The position numbers and the translations under genes were made by a program. Source: Paramoeba atlantica (lineage: Eukaryota; Discosea). From it: a stretch of 64,000 nt of DNA. Below the pieces are notes generated by a model, which searched no databases, had not been told where the DNA came from, and saw only the letters and a list, made by a program, of their open reading frames with translations. The DNA is taken from the NCBI GenBank assembly GCA_977017575.1, contig CDRNVI010000049.1:186001-250000 (forward strand). The letters are read 5' to 3'. Shown in pieces: positions 1-9,925 of this stretch (the first letter of the stretch is position 1; the number at the start of each line of letters is the position of its first letter).

Positions 1-219
1 CTATGTGGTCTTGTTTTGGAAGCATCTTGGTTGCATTTTAATCCAGAAATTATTCACGAAATGGCTGAGAAGGGGAAACAGCTATGGACATATGGTAAAG
101 GTAACAATGCTGCCTCGTGGGTAATGCAGCAATATGATTTAGGAGTACATCGTGTCATTACCGACCTTACTGGACAATTAATTGGTGAGATTAGAGCAGT
201 GGGATTCTTAACATTTTAA
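1..219 (+). CDS. Glycerophosphodiester phosphodiesterase family protein, C-terminal part
   Basis: The frame is open from the first base of the window and ends with TAA at 217-219, so only the last 72 residues of a longer + strand gene are present. The tail of the GDPD TIM barrel is recognisable: a strand with LVLEASW, an Asn-Pro helix start, then LWTYGKGNN and a helix leading to LGVHRVITD. In fungal and plant GDPD enzymes that cleave glycerophosphodiesters to glycerol-3-phosphate and an alcohol, the last strands read LLTYGxxNN and GVxxVIxD. The catalytic HE/D residues lie upstream of the window and cannot be checked. The domain ends almost at the stop, so no C-terminal extension follows. The next candidate gene on the same strand begins about 430 bases on. 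Confidence 0.72.
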   Translation, partial: LCGLVLEASWLHFNPEIIHEMAEKGKQLWTYGKGNNAASWVMQQYDLGVHRVITDLTGQLIGEIRAVGFLTF

Positions 220-651
220 ATCAAGTCTTTGTCCAGAGATCTCATTTCTATTACTAGAATCATCCGACATTGGTGTTGTGATTCACCACAGAAGCCTAAT
301 GGAGCCTTCCTAATGAGGAACCTAATGTTCACAACTTGTGAACATTAACACAACTGTTCAATTTTTCTGATGATACAAGGTATAAAACGTATAATTTTGC
401 AATGGACTAACAACGCCGAGGAAATTATACGGAATTCTAATACAGAACGTGGCACTCTTCGAGCGAACTGATATCATATTGTCCGATAAGGTGATATGCA
501 TTCATCATTCACTATAAGCCAGATTTTTATATTCCAGCCGACGAGTAAGAAGAATACAGTATCACAAAAAAGTTAACCATCTTTTGAGCATTTTTTCAAA
601 GTTACGCACGGACTGATATTTCATAAATATTTATCTCACATTTTTTTGCAG
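220..651. other. Intergenic, no gene seen
   Basis: AT-rich sequence between the GDPD tail and the next open frame. No coding frame with an ATG of useful length is visible. A run of T followed by GCAG at 641-651 looks like a splice acceptor for the following ORF. Confidence 0.5.
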
Positions 652-1095
652 GCGGTTGAAACGTCAGAACCTCGCACTGAACTTTTCGGAGGACCATCCT
701 TCAGTGTAGTCGAACACAACCGCGTTGACTTTTTTCTGTATACCCTTGGCAATATTCGCGAAACGGCATTAAATGATGCAGATTCGCGAATTGCAGCTGA
801 ATCTTTAGGAAGTTGCTTTTCCTCCGTTGAAGTCAGAAGATCACTTCGACCACTTCGACTGCCCACTACATGGAGAGTGGAAAACCATTTGTACTTTGCA
901 GGAGGAGCGTCTCGACGCCATGCAAATTATTACTCAAATTTCAGTAGAACAGGACCTCAATTCGCAAAAGGCCGCTACTTTTCCTCCTCAGTAAGGTCTG
1001 TTGGATGCAGTAATTTTGGAATCTTGAAAAACATAATGTATCTCAGAGAACAATTTCACCAATGTCCTCAATCTAGAAAGGTACAACAAGAATAA
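652..1095 (+). CDS. Hypothetical exon-like open frame without an ATG
   Basis: A frame of about 148 codons, open from 577 and closed by TAA at 1093-1095, has no ATG near its beginning. The sequence just before codon 652 is a T-run plus GCAG, an acceptor-like site, so this may be a terminal exon, or a trans-spliced ORF if the organism splices that way. A GTAAGA at 545 could be a donor, but the upstream frame I tried runs into stops, so I do not propose a joined model. The product is rich in Arg, Ser and Phe (SVEVRRSLRPLRLP, ASRRHANYYSNFSR) with no domain I recognise. It could also be a decayed gene or a chance ORF. Confidence 0.3.
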   Translation, partial: AVETSEPRTELFGGPSFSVVEHNRVDFFLYTLGNIRETALNDADSRIAAESLGSCFSSVEVRRSLRPLRLPTTWRVENHLYFAGGASRRHANYYSNFSRTGPQFAKGRYFSSSVRSVGCSNFGILKNIMYLREQFHQCPQSRKVQQE

Positions 1096-1336
1096 TAATA
1101 ATAAACGGTTAAACTGAAGCAAATTTAGCATTTTTCATATTTTTTGATATTTCCGATGAATCCTGGCTCTACTTCGAAGCTACTCTCTTCCAATACAATG
1201 AATTTAAATTGATTTCTTTCTTACTTCAATATCTTAAGACTTTCTTACATAACTCTGCGAACTTAAAGACGAATACAAGTGCAATGAGTCTGCAAGTTCT
1301 CGAGGATTCTCAGCATGACATCCCCGCCGTTCCTCT

Positions 1337-1741
1337 TCAAACTTCCGTTACATTTTTCAGGAATTGCTTGAACTCGGTCTGATCTTTTCCCTGGCTTGCC
1401 CCCCAAATATTTCCTTCACGTTTCAAACGCTTCTTAGCCATAGAGTTAGCACATTCAACAGTGTTTGTATGTACCCCGTCTGGGGTGACCCATTGCTGAC
1501 GATGATTTACACTTCGCCACTCGTACTTGGACCGAAGTTTTAGATTATGACGGGCGCCAAGAAGCGGACGGGCGCAATGAAGAAGCAAGTTCATCAATTT
1601 TTGAAACGAGCGTTGGTACACCACCACTTTGCTCCAATGAGCTTCATGTGTCGGGGTGACTTGTGTACTTTCCTGTAGCACACAACTTTCTGGGCTAACA
1701 GCTTGTGGCTTTTCATTCATTCGGCATATTCCTGCTCGCAA
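1337..1741 (-). mobile_element. Merlin-type DNA transposase fragment (C-terminal half)
   Basis: The - strand frame has the conserved end of Merlin (IS1016-related) transposases: YEWRSVNH, then WVTPDGVHTNTVE and an AKKRLKR helix. This matches the family pattern VNHxxxFVDPxTGxHTNxIE with the final acidic catalytic residue. An upstream piece (HEAHWSKVVVYQ) recurs at 10478-10565. The N-terminal zinc-binding part is absent here, so the copy is truncated. A related N-terminal segment appears at 12.4 kb and another C-terminal piece at 9.8 kb, so this family was active at this locus several times. Confidence 0.7.
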
Positions 1742-2047
1742 AGTGCAACTTTGCTTAATGTGAGGTCACCCCGACAAGAAAACCCAGCACACCCTTGACA
1801 AGGCATAACAAAATCACGAAAAATCCAAAAATCAACCTAGTAGAATAAAAAGAAGATTTTTTTGGGGGCAAAAAATAGGAAAAAAATTAATCAAGAGAAA
1901 AGCTAAATTTGCTTCAGTTTCACATAAAAAACCCATACTTCTGCATTATTTTTGCTTGCTAATTAATATTTCGAAAAATTTTACGTTACGGTGCTTTTAC
2001 TAGGGCTGTACCCATTGTGCGTCTTAGTTTAAGATTGAGTGGTGTAC

Positions 2048-3109
2048 ATGTCTGACTATGAGTGGAAAACAGTTCAATCAAAAAGAAAAAAATCGCGTCG
2101 AAAACGGGTACCCCTTTTTCTTCAAGAGAAAGATTCCGGATTTGATCCAGGACTGATAGAACTGGAAGCATTACATTCGGGAACGGGAGTGGCACGAAAA
2201 ACGCTGATCGAACCTGAGTTGTGTGCGTTGAAGATGCAACGTGCGCACAGATTGCTACGCATCATTAAGCATATCGTAAACTGCACACCTCGATATCACC
2301 AAATGTCGAAGTCCCTTGACGAGGTTGCCCGTATTATATCGCATTCATGGAATTTGCTTTACCCTGATCAGGCTGTTTATGCACATATTCGTCATCTCGC
2401 GCTTGCTCTCGGTTCTATCGAAAAAAATAAGAATACTCTTCCACAATTATGTTTTTTCCTTTCGTTGCGAAATCAGCTTGCGATGCGTTTGCAGTCCTTC
2501 ATCACTGCATCTACCGATGTAGGGGATCGCTGCCCTCATCAGTGGCACACAGATGATTTAGCTCAGGCGTACGATCCGGATTCTACATCAATGGATCAGT
2601 TTGTACTTTCTCAATGCGGTTTGCATTCGCGTTTGAATCACCATTACTTTCGAGATGAAAGCAAGAACAAAGTCGAACCTTCAGTTTACGTAATATTTGC
2701 CCCTCACGCACCCTTGCAGCTCACTATAGAAATATGGAATCAATTGCGCATTTTCCGAAGTTCGATGAACAGCATTCCCCAGGAACCCTCAGCAAAAGAG
2801 AACAGATTGTATTCGATGCTCGTTTGGATAGGAAACCCTATGATATGCCCCACATTTGATTTTGAGGGAGCACCCCTATTAAAGGAGCACTTCATAGATA
2901 TTCCTTTAAAGATATTAAATCCTTTCGAGGAATCTCCGCTGGCGCTGGAGGACACTTGCATGTCTATTCTTCGAATTTCTCACCAGATATCCCCACCCAA
3001 CGAGGTATCTACACCGCCCCTTGCTTTTGATGAAACCAGGGTACAAAGCAACATGGCAGCACTATACAAATATTGCAAATGGAACGGTGCAGGTGAATTT
3101 CGTGTGTAG
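2048..3109 (+). CDS. SRR1: SRR1-family protein
   Basis: A 353-residue intact ORF. I take the ATG at 2048 because the frame's earlier start-like codons are only GTG. The N-terminus has the Trp-Val/basic signature of SRR1 proteins (EWKTVQSKRKKSRRKR). The SRR1 domain follows at about residues 100-280: a central strand LALALGSIE, the Gln of the family's RxQL motif in LPQLCFFLSL, an acidic YDPDSTSMDQFVL, then a G-x-N turn, the FAPHAP loop with its conserved His, and MLVWIGNP near the end. The family includes plant SRR1 (clock and phytochrome signalling) and yeast Ber1 (microtubule and proteasome links); its chemistry is unknown. A MITE starts 30 bases after the stop. There is no sign of decay. Confidence 0.7.
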   Translation: MSDYEWKTVQSKRKKSRRKRVPLFLQEKDSGFDPGLIELEALHSGTGVARKTLIEPELCALKMQRAHRLLRIIKHIVNCTPRYHQMSKSLDEVARIISHSWNLLYPDQAVYAHIRHLALALGSIEKNKNTLPQLCFFLSLRNQLAMRLQSFITASTDVGDRCPHQWHTDDLAQAYDPDSTSMDQFVLSQCGLHSRLNHHYFRDESKNKVEPSVYVIFAPHAPLQLTIEIWNQLRIFRSSMNSIPQEPSAKENRLYSMLVWIGNPMICPTFDFEGAPLLKEHFIDIPLKILNPFEESPLALEDTCMSILRISHQISPPNEVSTPPLAFDETRVQSNMAALYKYCKWNGAGEFRV

Positions 3110-3139
3110 ACAATTTCTTGCGTGGATCGCTTAATGGTA

Positions 3140-3631
3140 CTAATGTATCCCCCCCGGTTTATAATAGCCGCGCTTTTGCCCAATTGAACCTATAAAGGAG
3201 GGGAGGGCGATGGAAGATTAAAAGTTGGCACTGAAATAGCCCTACATTTGGGAGCGAGAAACCAGGAATTATCCAATCGCTAAGTAGGCCCCGGCTCTCT
3301 GGCAAAGCAAAGTGTCCAGCACCACCCCGTGCCATACCTCGAAGAACCACGTAAAAATAATACTAGTATCAAAATATTTAAGACGGTGCAAGAAAATTAA
3401 AAAAAAACTTCCTCGGTTTGCCAAAAAAAGAACCTATAAGCGGAAAGTGGAAAAGCGAAAAGTAGGCGTGGAAAGCTAAAAAGTGTACGAAAGCTCGAAA
3501 AGTAGATAAAATAATAATAATTAAATATTTAAATATACAAAACTAACATGTTATCACGCAATAGAATGAAAGAAACAAAAAAAAATATAAAGGGGGGAAG
3601 GGTCAAGGCTATTATAAACAGGGGGGTACAG
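3140..3631. mobile_element. TA-flanked MITE (Tc1/mariner-like ends)
   Basis: The ends are inverted repeats of about 25 bases: 3140-3169 against the reverse complement of 3607-3631. The right end reads CTGTACCCCCC followed by TGTTTATAATAGCC. A TA lies directly outside each end (3138-3139 and 3632-3633), the target duplication of Tc1/mariner elements. No transposase frame lies inside; the interior is AT-rich with GGAGGGG-type stretches. The same CTGTACCCCCC start occurs on the element at 35705-36448. Confidence 0.65.
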
Positions 3632-3633
3632 TA

Positions 3634-4401
3634 ATTGCCTCTGCACGGTGCAGACTCCACCCTCGATCATTGGCAACGATGAAAAACAGATTTACAGTGC
3701 TCGTAAATACCGCACGCTGCTCTCATGTGACTTCCGGGTGAAATTAAAGCAAAATTCACCTTTTTAAAAAGGAGAATAAAAGCCCTCCCCAAAAATAGGA
3801 TTTCGTGTCATTTTCGTATAATATCATGTGCTTCCATTTTAGGCTCTTCGTTAAACGCGGTGGTTGTTTTCAACTTAGAAGTCACTCATGCTGCGCGCTT
3901 CGCGTTGAAAACTACCTCCGCGTTTATCGAAGGGACTAAAAACGAAAAATCGCCAAATCGTCATGAATAAACTATTTTTTTTGGGTGCAAAAGCCCGATT
4001 TTTAGGCGAAATTTGCGAAATTTTAACACGAATTTGGGCGGTTTATGATGCCTTGCCAATAGGGGTAGGAGGCGAATCTGACGAAACAAATGTCGTAGAA
4101 TGGTAGCTGGGGTCCCAAACTACTAAAAAAAGTTTTAGGAGTCGATTTTGGAAAAATAATGCTTTTACTTTTTTTTTTGGTCGCCCCAAAATTTTCGAAA
4201 ATTTTGACCTTGTCGGACTCCTCCTGCGCGTACCAGGGGGGGGGGGGTGGGGGAAATCATCGCCGCGGCATACTCTACCACTTCCCTGCGCTCAATTTCG
4301 AAAAGCAAAAAATTCGAAAAAGAAATCGCGACGTATGCCACCCGCCTGGACCCCCCTCCCCAATTTTAGACCATCGGAGCCCCCTTTTATACTTTTTTTT
4401 C
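3634..4401. repeat. Composite repeat, non-coding
   Basis: No gene is seen. Positions 3715-3775 match, inverted, about 9070-9125. Positions 3840-3929 form a long imperfect hairpin with arms of about 29 bases beginning CTTCGTTAAACGCGG; the same motif occurs in the 43.9-kb and 50.7-kb repeats. Positions 4195-4401 recur, inverted, at 19666-19890, including the marker CCGCGGCATACTCTACCACT and homopolymer G and T runs. The stretch is therefore several old repeats laid end to end. Confidence 0.55.
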
Positions 4402-5580
4402 TATTATAAACCCCCCACAGCGAAAAGTCACCCCCCTCTAGCTTTTCAGCCAAGTGTCCGTTTGGGCTCATTTTTGTTGCATTTTGCTGTTCCCAACACA
4501 AAGACTTTGCCCGTTAAAGCATGGAACCAAAACTCCCAAATGCGTGCATCCGATAGATGGATTATCACTTTCTTCACATTCTTCAAGAGACCAATTTCTC
4601 ACACTTTAACTAATTAAATATTCTCCTCCCATGAGGAAATCAATTAAATTTCATTTTATTTCTGTCCGTTTTTGCTGATTTTTGTTGCAAACGAGAAATC
4701 TATTATTACTGTGTTCCTCTTTATATTTTCACTGTTTTTGTTCACTTTTTTTTCAATAATTGAGGGTAGAGCGGTAGTTATACAACCACCGCAATTTTTT
4801 CCTTTATTTTTCAGATGTTTTTGTTCAGGTCCAAATTTTTCTCAACTCCAACACACGTCCTGTAAAATATGTAAAGTCGTAGAGTTTCTTATCCCGCAAC
4901 GGCACCATTCTCAAAATGTAACGGAAGTATAAGATGTACGATACAATGGCAAATAAACCCCCGCTCGGTAGTACGTTGGGCACCAAGATGCCAAGTTTGG
5001 GGTGCTGTAGGAGTGGGGTGGAGGTATTTGGTTATTCTACGAAATGACACATCTATTACAAGCGAGACGTACATAGAAACATTAAAACAGGTAGATTTCC
5101 CCCCTAATAGTGTATTTCAACAGGAAGGGGTAACGGCACATACCGCCCGTGCCTCCAAAGAGTATATTGAGAATCGAATGAGTGATGTTTTAAGAAACTG
5201 GTCCCCCAACTCGCCCGACCTTTCCCCAATAGAAAACGTCTGGTCTATAGTCCAAGAGGCGGTAGACGAACAAACGCCATCGGACAAACCTTCACTTACC
5301 CGATGTGTACATAAAGCATAGTCTTCTTTAACTCAAAAAGTGATCGACAAAACAGTATTAAGTTTTGATTCTCGACTTAAGGAGTGTATAAGATTGAAGG
5401 GCGAAAAAGTGACAAAATGGTAATTCTTCTCTAAATTGTGCGTATTCGTTTTTTTTTGTCCCATTTCTTTACGCGCAAAGTCCTTGCGTTGAGTTCTGCA
5501 AAATGCAACAAAAATCAGCTCAAGCGGACATTTGTACGAAAAAAAAGAGGGGGGTCACTTTTCGTGAGCGGGGGTTTATA
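4402..5580 (+). mobile_element. Tc1/mariner element with long inverted arms and decayed transposase
   Basis: Inverted arms of about 115 bases (4402-4520 and 5468-5580) bound the element. Inside, on +, lies a Tc1-type transposase relic: ILRNDTSITSETY, then FQQEGVTAHTA at the second catalytic position (Glu where Asp is usual) and NWSPNSPDLSPIENVW with the DD34E-type final Glu. A stop at 5319-5321 cuts off the last helix, which continues in frame (DKTVLSFDSRLKECIRLKGE). A related, internally deleted copy lies at 18.9-19.7 kb on -. The right arm abuts the RNase H frame of a LINE at a TATA, consistent with insertion at TA. Non-functional. Confidence 0.68.
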
Positions 5581-5831
5581 TACTGACGGTTCTAGAGAGA
5601 GTATGATAAAATCCCAAGAAATTCGCAGTGGTGCAGGGATTGTAATCATACCTCCGAAAAAAGAACCAATTGGATGCGGAATACCGCTAGCAGTTACGAC
5701 AATTGAGAGAGCAGAACTTCAATCTTTCTATTTGGCTCTGGGTAAATTACCTGAAAAATCTTGCGTTTGTTTATTTCTCACTGATTCGAATTATGTCTGG
5801 TAGTTTTTTTCACAATTTGCGCCATAAACGG
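5581..5831 (+). mobile_element. LINE RNase H domain, upstream part (interrupted)
   Basis: The frame starts with YTDGSRESMIKS, the first catalytic Asp strand of a type I RNase H, continues through GAGIVIIPP and the Glu helix (TTIERAELQSFYLAL), and reaches FLTDSNYVW, the third catalytic Asp. After a stop the sequence still reads FFHNLRHKR in another frame before it is cut by the inverted-repeat element at 5832. The remainder resumes at 8392. Other RNase H segments of the same LINE type lie at 11.4-11.8, 17.85-18.5, 40.7-41.4 and 45.1 kb. Confidence 0.65.
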
Positions 5832-6083
5832 CATACCCTGGACGGCAATAGGAGGTAATTACCTCCTATTACCTCCTATTACCACATATTTTAGTCTACA
5901 TTGTGACTTCTAAAAAGTCTTACGTTATCCTATCTAATTGTGTTCTAAGTGATAAAGGGGGCTTTTTTCGTTACTAATACAGAGTTTCTGCTTTCTTGTG
6001 GTGCAAAATACGGTGTTATTGTGCCTCTAGGACCTACGTAATGGCGTTCTTACCTTTTATCTAACTTCTTACTATTCCCCATC

Positions 6084-6428
6084 AAAGTTTGAAGCACATG
6101 GTTCTCAGACGGCGAGTTCAAACCCGCTCATCGCAATATTCCTGGCGGCCTCACTCTAAGAGGCTGGGCTGAGAACCGACTAGGCCCAGTACTCGGAGGA
6201 CCGTCCCGGACCCTCCCCTCAGGGAACCAGCTCCCTTACCCGGCTTACACCTCTTTGGTAAGCCGTGTTGACGTACAGTTCGTTGACGCAGCGTGTTGCA
6301 ACAGCACTTTGGTGCCGCCTTGGAAAAGCGGAAACTGGTAGAGGACGTCGGCCTCGGAACTTCCAAATCTGTCTGTGAAGGGTCTGGCTTTCCAGTGACC
6401 ATCCGGAGCAATCCGGATTGATTTGGAT
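6084..6428 (+). mobile_element. tRNA-derived SINE, family 1, copy A
   Basis: About 345 bases matching the reverse complement of 9226-9605 and 18540-18930. It carries the pol III B-box-like GAGTTCAAACCC near its head at about 6114. The A-box region present in the other copies is cut off here, so the copy is 5' truncated. The tail is the family's GGAGCAATCCGGATTGATTTGGAT followed by T-rich sequence. Its short frames on either strand are not conserved between copies as proteins. Confidence 0.6.
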
Positions 6429-6794
6429 ATTTTTTTTGATTTGGACTATTCCCCATACTTTTTCCCACGCTCTTATACTTTTAATGAAAGTCATAACTGT
6501 TAGTTACTTTAAACTGTTCATTAATCGAGTTAATATCCTGATATATCCTGATATGAAGAGGAAGATATTACTCCAAGGTCTCGAAAGCGAGCAGCGCGTC
6601 GTATTAGCAACGAAAGATTGCTGTCGTATTAGCAACGCGATGCTGTTAATCAGCGGGCGGCTGATGGACCAAGCCAATTAAGCTTGACCACAGTGAGAAA
6701 GGTCACGGATATTTCAAGCCATGCGAAGAAAGTTCGTTCTCGGAACGTTGAGGACCCACTTAAATTTGGAGATCTATCCTGTTATTTTTATTAG

Positions 6795-8141
6795 GTCTGG
6801 GCATACCTAGATGACGTCACCTTCACGGGTGAACCTAAGGTTTTCGCGGAAGCCCTGGGGGCCCTCCGCGAGGAGTTGAAATTCCTCGGACTACGGCTGA
6901 ACGCCGCCAAGCGTAAAGTGGCCACTAGGAACGATAAATTCTTCACGGAGTTCTTAGGGACTCGGATGATACATTCCCCAGGGGGGTTAAAACTCCTGGG
7001 GGCGTATATTGGGGAGTCCGAGGGCAAGGAGGATTGGGTTCTTTCCAGGGCCCCCAGGGCGATCTCCTTCCTTGAGAAATTGAAGGGGATCAGCAGACAA
7101 TGTGGCTCTCCCCTTCTGAGGCTCTGCGGAAGCCCCAGATGGAACTTCATTGTGAGGACGCACGAGCCTCCGGTAACAAAAAGGGGCAACGACCAGTTGG
7201 ATAAGGCCGTCATGGCATGTGCCGAGGCCCTGCTCGGCGGGATGGGTTCCTTGGGGAAAACACCGTTTACTAATAACCTCCTTAAGGCAGATTTCCTAGG
7301 GACCATCCCCTTCGAGCACAAGGCTCAGGACATGCAGGTGAAGTCGAAAAGCGCACCTCAAGGCATACCACCTGGCATTTCTGCCAAAGATCTGCGTAGC
7401 AACCTTTGTAGGGCAGCTCTGAGGAACGCCCCGACGTCTACCCAATTGGTCTGCATGCGTCAGATCCAGAATGTGCACTCCACCAAGTGGATGAGTGCCC
7501 TGCCGAACAGGCCGGAGTACTACATGCGGGGCCCGTAGTGGTAGACTGCGGCACGCCTCCGGTACCTGGTCGCCCCGATCTCGGAACCTGAGCCCCAGTT
7601 CGTGCGCGGTGCAACCCTCAGCAATGAGGAGTTTTGCGTACACGCACTGGGCTGCAAGAAGGTGAAGGGGAAAACTCAGGCCTCCGTCCATAAGGAGGTC
7701 AAAGAAACGTTTCGGAACCTCCTATTCCACTATGGGTTCAGCCTGGGCTACGAAACGAGGTTCGACAACGGACGGGGGCCAGACATCTGTTTCCCGCTGG
7801 GGCGTAAGATCTTCCTGGTTGACGTCACAGTTGTGAACCCACTGGCCCCGTCGAAGGAGGCCGCGGAGCCATCCCACACGTTGAGGATGGCTGAGGCCAA
7901 CAAAAGGCGCTCTCATGAGGAGATGGTTGAGGGGCATGGGTTTTCACCCCCTGGCCTTCTCCACGTAAGGGGCCCCGGGCCCAGAAACCTCGAACTTCCT
8001 CAACAAGGTGGCCCGGGCCCACTCTTCGGACGAGAACGGGTGTCTCGCCCATTTCTTGATGGCCGTCGGGGTGGCCATCCAGATAGGGAACGCCCAGATT
8101 GTTCAGGCGGCTTTATAGGACTGATGGCGCCGCGGGGTTAG
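6795..8141 (+). mobile_element. CRE/SLACS-type LINE, 5'-truncated: RT end, linker and restriction-like endonuclease
   Basis: One frame, broken by two close stops (7536-7538 and 7542-7544), begins inside the reverse transcriptase at VWAYLDDVTFTG, whose YLDD is the catalytic motif. It runs through a linker (QLVCMRQIQNVHSTKWM) into a Cys/His cluster (FCVHALGCKK, then His) and a restriction-like endonuclease core GRGPDICF, LGRKIFLVDVTVVNP, i.e. PD-x12-D, with AEANKRR downstream. This order (RT followed by a C-terminal endonuclease) is that of site-specific R2/CRE LINEs, including SLACS and CZAR of trypanosomes. The paralogue at 60.8-61.7 kb keeps CVCG where this copy has FVRG. Dead on arrival. 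Confidence 0.75.
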
Positions 8142-8391
8142 GGGACAGGAGAACGCGGGGGAGGGGTGTAGGCTTCCGGTGGGCCTAGGTGGTGCACATA
8201 AAAAAAAATGGTTTAGTTTTATTGATCTTTTAATATCAAAGATACCGTTTCTGTAAACATATGGTTTTTTCCTGAGCGTAAATTTCAGTCCAAGTTCTGT
8301 CATGTTAATTGGGTGATAGAAAAGTGGCAATTACCACATATCACCACGCATGTGGTAATTACCGCCTATTACCGTCCAGGGTATGAAACGG

Positions 8392-8800
8392 CGTAAAGTG
8401 GAATACAATGGAATAAAAAATGGTGATTTGATGCATGATGTGGGTCTTCAGCTCCGATTCCTAAAATTTAATTCTTATACCATATACTTGTGCAAAGTAA
8501 GGGCGCACATTTGAAATAAATGGAATGAAGAGGCAGATTGCCTAGCACTTTTGGCAGCGCGTAAAGTGGCTCGGCCTCCGATACCAAAAAGGAGAAAAAA
8601 AACTGACAACTCGGAAAATCAAGAGAATTCACAGCCTTTATGGTCCTTAAATGCCTTACTCAAAAGGAAATCCCTTGGAAATGCTTCGAGGTAAGGTTGC
8701 GAGAACTGGCTGGAATAGGAAACCGCCCAAGTAAGGAAAGAATTAATGGAATTGCATCTTTGTAAACTTGGAATACCTTGAGGATTGTGTATAGGTTATG
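8392..8800 (+). mobile_element. LINE RNase H domain, downstream part
   Basis: Resumes the RNase H frame interrupted at 5832. Visible pieces are RRKVEYNGIKNGDL, then KVRAHI and NKWNEEADCLALLAARK, which correspond to the K-V-x-x-H-x-G-N-x-x-N-E-x-A-D motif closing type I RNase H in the sister copies. Several stops and small frame changes are present. Past 8640 the tail (MLRGKVARTGW) matches a piece at about 63.52-63.56 kb. Confidence 0.6.
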
Positions 8801-9225
8801 GGGAAAATATTGTTTGTTTGTACCGTACCAGAAACATATAAACTCTGAACTTGGAAGTGATAGATGAAAGCTTCAAGGTGGAAGTGTTAAGTTTTTCAAC
8901 CAACTCTAAGTCGGTCTTATTGGATATGGATTCTTATTGGATACAAGGGCGGCGATGTAATGCTGCACATCCTAGATAATCTACAAGATCATTGTCGTTG
9001 TATTCATTTTAAGTTGAGAGCTAGAAGCGCAAAGTTTTAATTTCTTTACACAAATATTTTTATGAACAGAAACAAAATGCCTTTTTGAAAAGGCGAATTT
9101 TGCTTTAATTTAACCGACTTCCGTAACTCTGCGAATCAGCCCCAAACTCGGCACCGGTTGGGTGACCGAAGGAGGGGCGAAGTACTTTGACGTGGTATTA
9201 CTGTGACCTCCAAAAAATACAAATC
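8801..9225. other. No gene seen; probable LINE tail and old repeat
   Basis: Low-complexity, AT-rich sequence after the LINE frame fades. Around 9070-9125 it matches, inverted, the repeat at 3715-3775 (AAATTAAAGCAAAATTC core). No coding frame or RNA gene is visible. Confidence 0.4.
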
Positions 9226-9605
9226 CAAATCATTCCGGATTGCTCCGGATGGCCACTGGAAAGCCAGACCCTTCACAGACAGATCTGGAAGTTCAGAGGC
9301 CGACGTCCTCTACCAGTTCCCGCTTGCCCAAGGCGGCACCAACCTGCTGTTACCAACACGATGAGCCCACGAATTGTACGTCAACACGGCTCACCCAAGA
9401 GGTGTGAGCCAGATAAGGGAGCTGGTTCCCTGATGGAAGGGTCTGGGACGGTCCTCCAAGTACTGGTCCTATTCGGTTCTCAGCCAAGCCTCTTAGAGTG
9501 AGGCCGCCGGCGTATCACGATGAGCGTTTGAACTCGCCGTCTGAGCACCATGTGCTTCAAACTTTGAATTCTTGCCACTCCGCCACCTCCGCCCTAAGTG
9601 GTGGA
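9226..9605 (-). mobile_element. tRNA-derived SINE, family 1, copy B (fullest head)
   Basis: On the - strand the head reads TGGCGGAGTGG, an exact A-box match (TRGYNNANNNG) of the tRNA-Leu/Ser kind. It is followed about 35-45 bases later by GAGTTCAAACG, a B-box-like T-arm. The body runs to the 3' end AATCATTCCGGATTGCTCC (seen on +). Total length is about 380 bases. Copies A and C share the full body; a 3'-end fragment lies at 10571-10618. Confidence 0.62.
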
Positions 9606-9789
9606 AAGTGGTGGCGGTGGGGCGTCGTTGGGGTGTGGGAAGATGTGTGTGTGCGTGCGCGTATGTGAGGGTGTGTGATGATTCGGGGGCTCGTCGGTGA
9701 TGGGGCGCTTTGTATGTTTGTGCGGTGTTATCTGAGCAGCAGATCTTCTGACAAGTACCGTTTTTTATTTTCAATGTGCAACATATGCC
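9606..9789. other. Purine/GT-rich spacer
   Basis: GTGGTGG and TGTGTGTG-type simple sequence between a SINE head and a Merlin relic; nothing else seen. Confidence 0.4.
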
Positions 9790-9925
9790 CGAATTCAAGC
9801 TCGGAATGGGTTTCGGAAAAATGATTTTATTCAGCGCTAAACGACTAATGCGGAGATGCTTCAAACGCTTCTTGGCCATAGAGTTAGCACATTCGACAGT
9901 GTTTGTATGTTATATGAGCTCTATC
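9790..9925 (-). mobile_element. Merlin-type transposase fragment (HTNTVE motif)
   Basis: The reverse strand reads HTNTVECANSMAKKRLKHLRIS, nearly identical to the end of the 1337-1741 relic. The preceding part of the same gene is found at 10478-10565, so the copy is split by the 9926-10477 insertion. Fossil. Confidence 0.6.

Larger units (their letters stand above)
5832..8385. mobile_element. Inverted-repeat transposon with 6-base target duplication, carrying other repeats
   Basis: Both ends begin CATACCCTGGACGG, and the inverted repeat extends to 32 bases with two mismatches (5832-5863 against 8354-8385). AAACGG stands just outside on both sides (5826-5831 and 8386-8391). If the element and one AAACGG are taken away, the LINE RNase H frame runs on smoothly (HKR then RKVEYNG), which confirms the boundaries. 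The interior has no transposase I can recognise; it contains a SINE (6084-6428) and a CRE-type LINE fragment (6795-8141). The superfamily is not identified. Confidence 0.72.

Noticed and set aside
5832-8385. Reading the 6-base duplication as a sign of a Polinton
   Set aside because: No capsid, polymerase or integrase frames are present and the ends do not have the form expected for that group; only the duplication length agrees.
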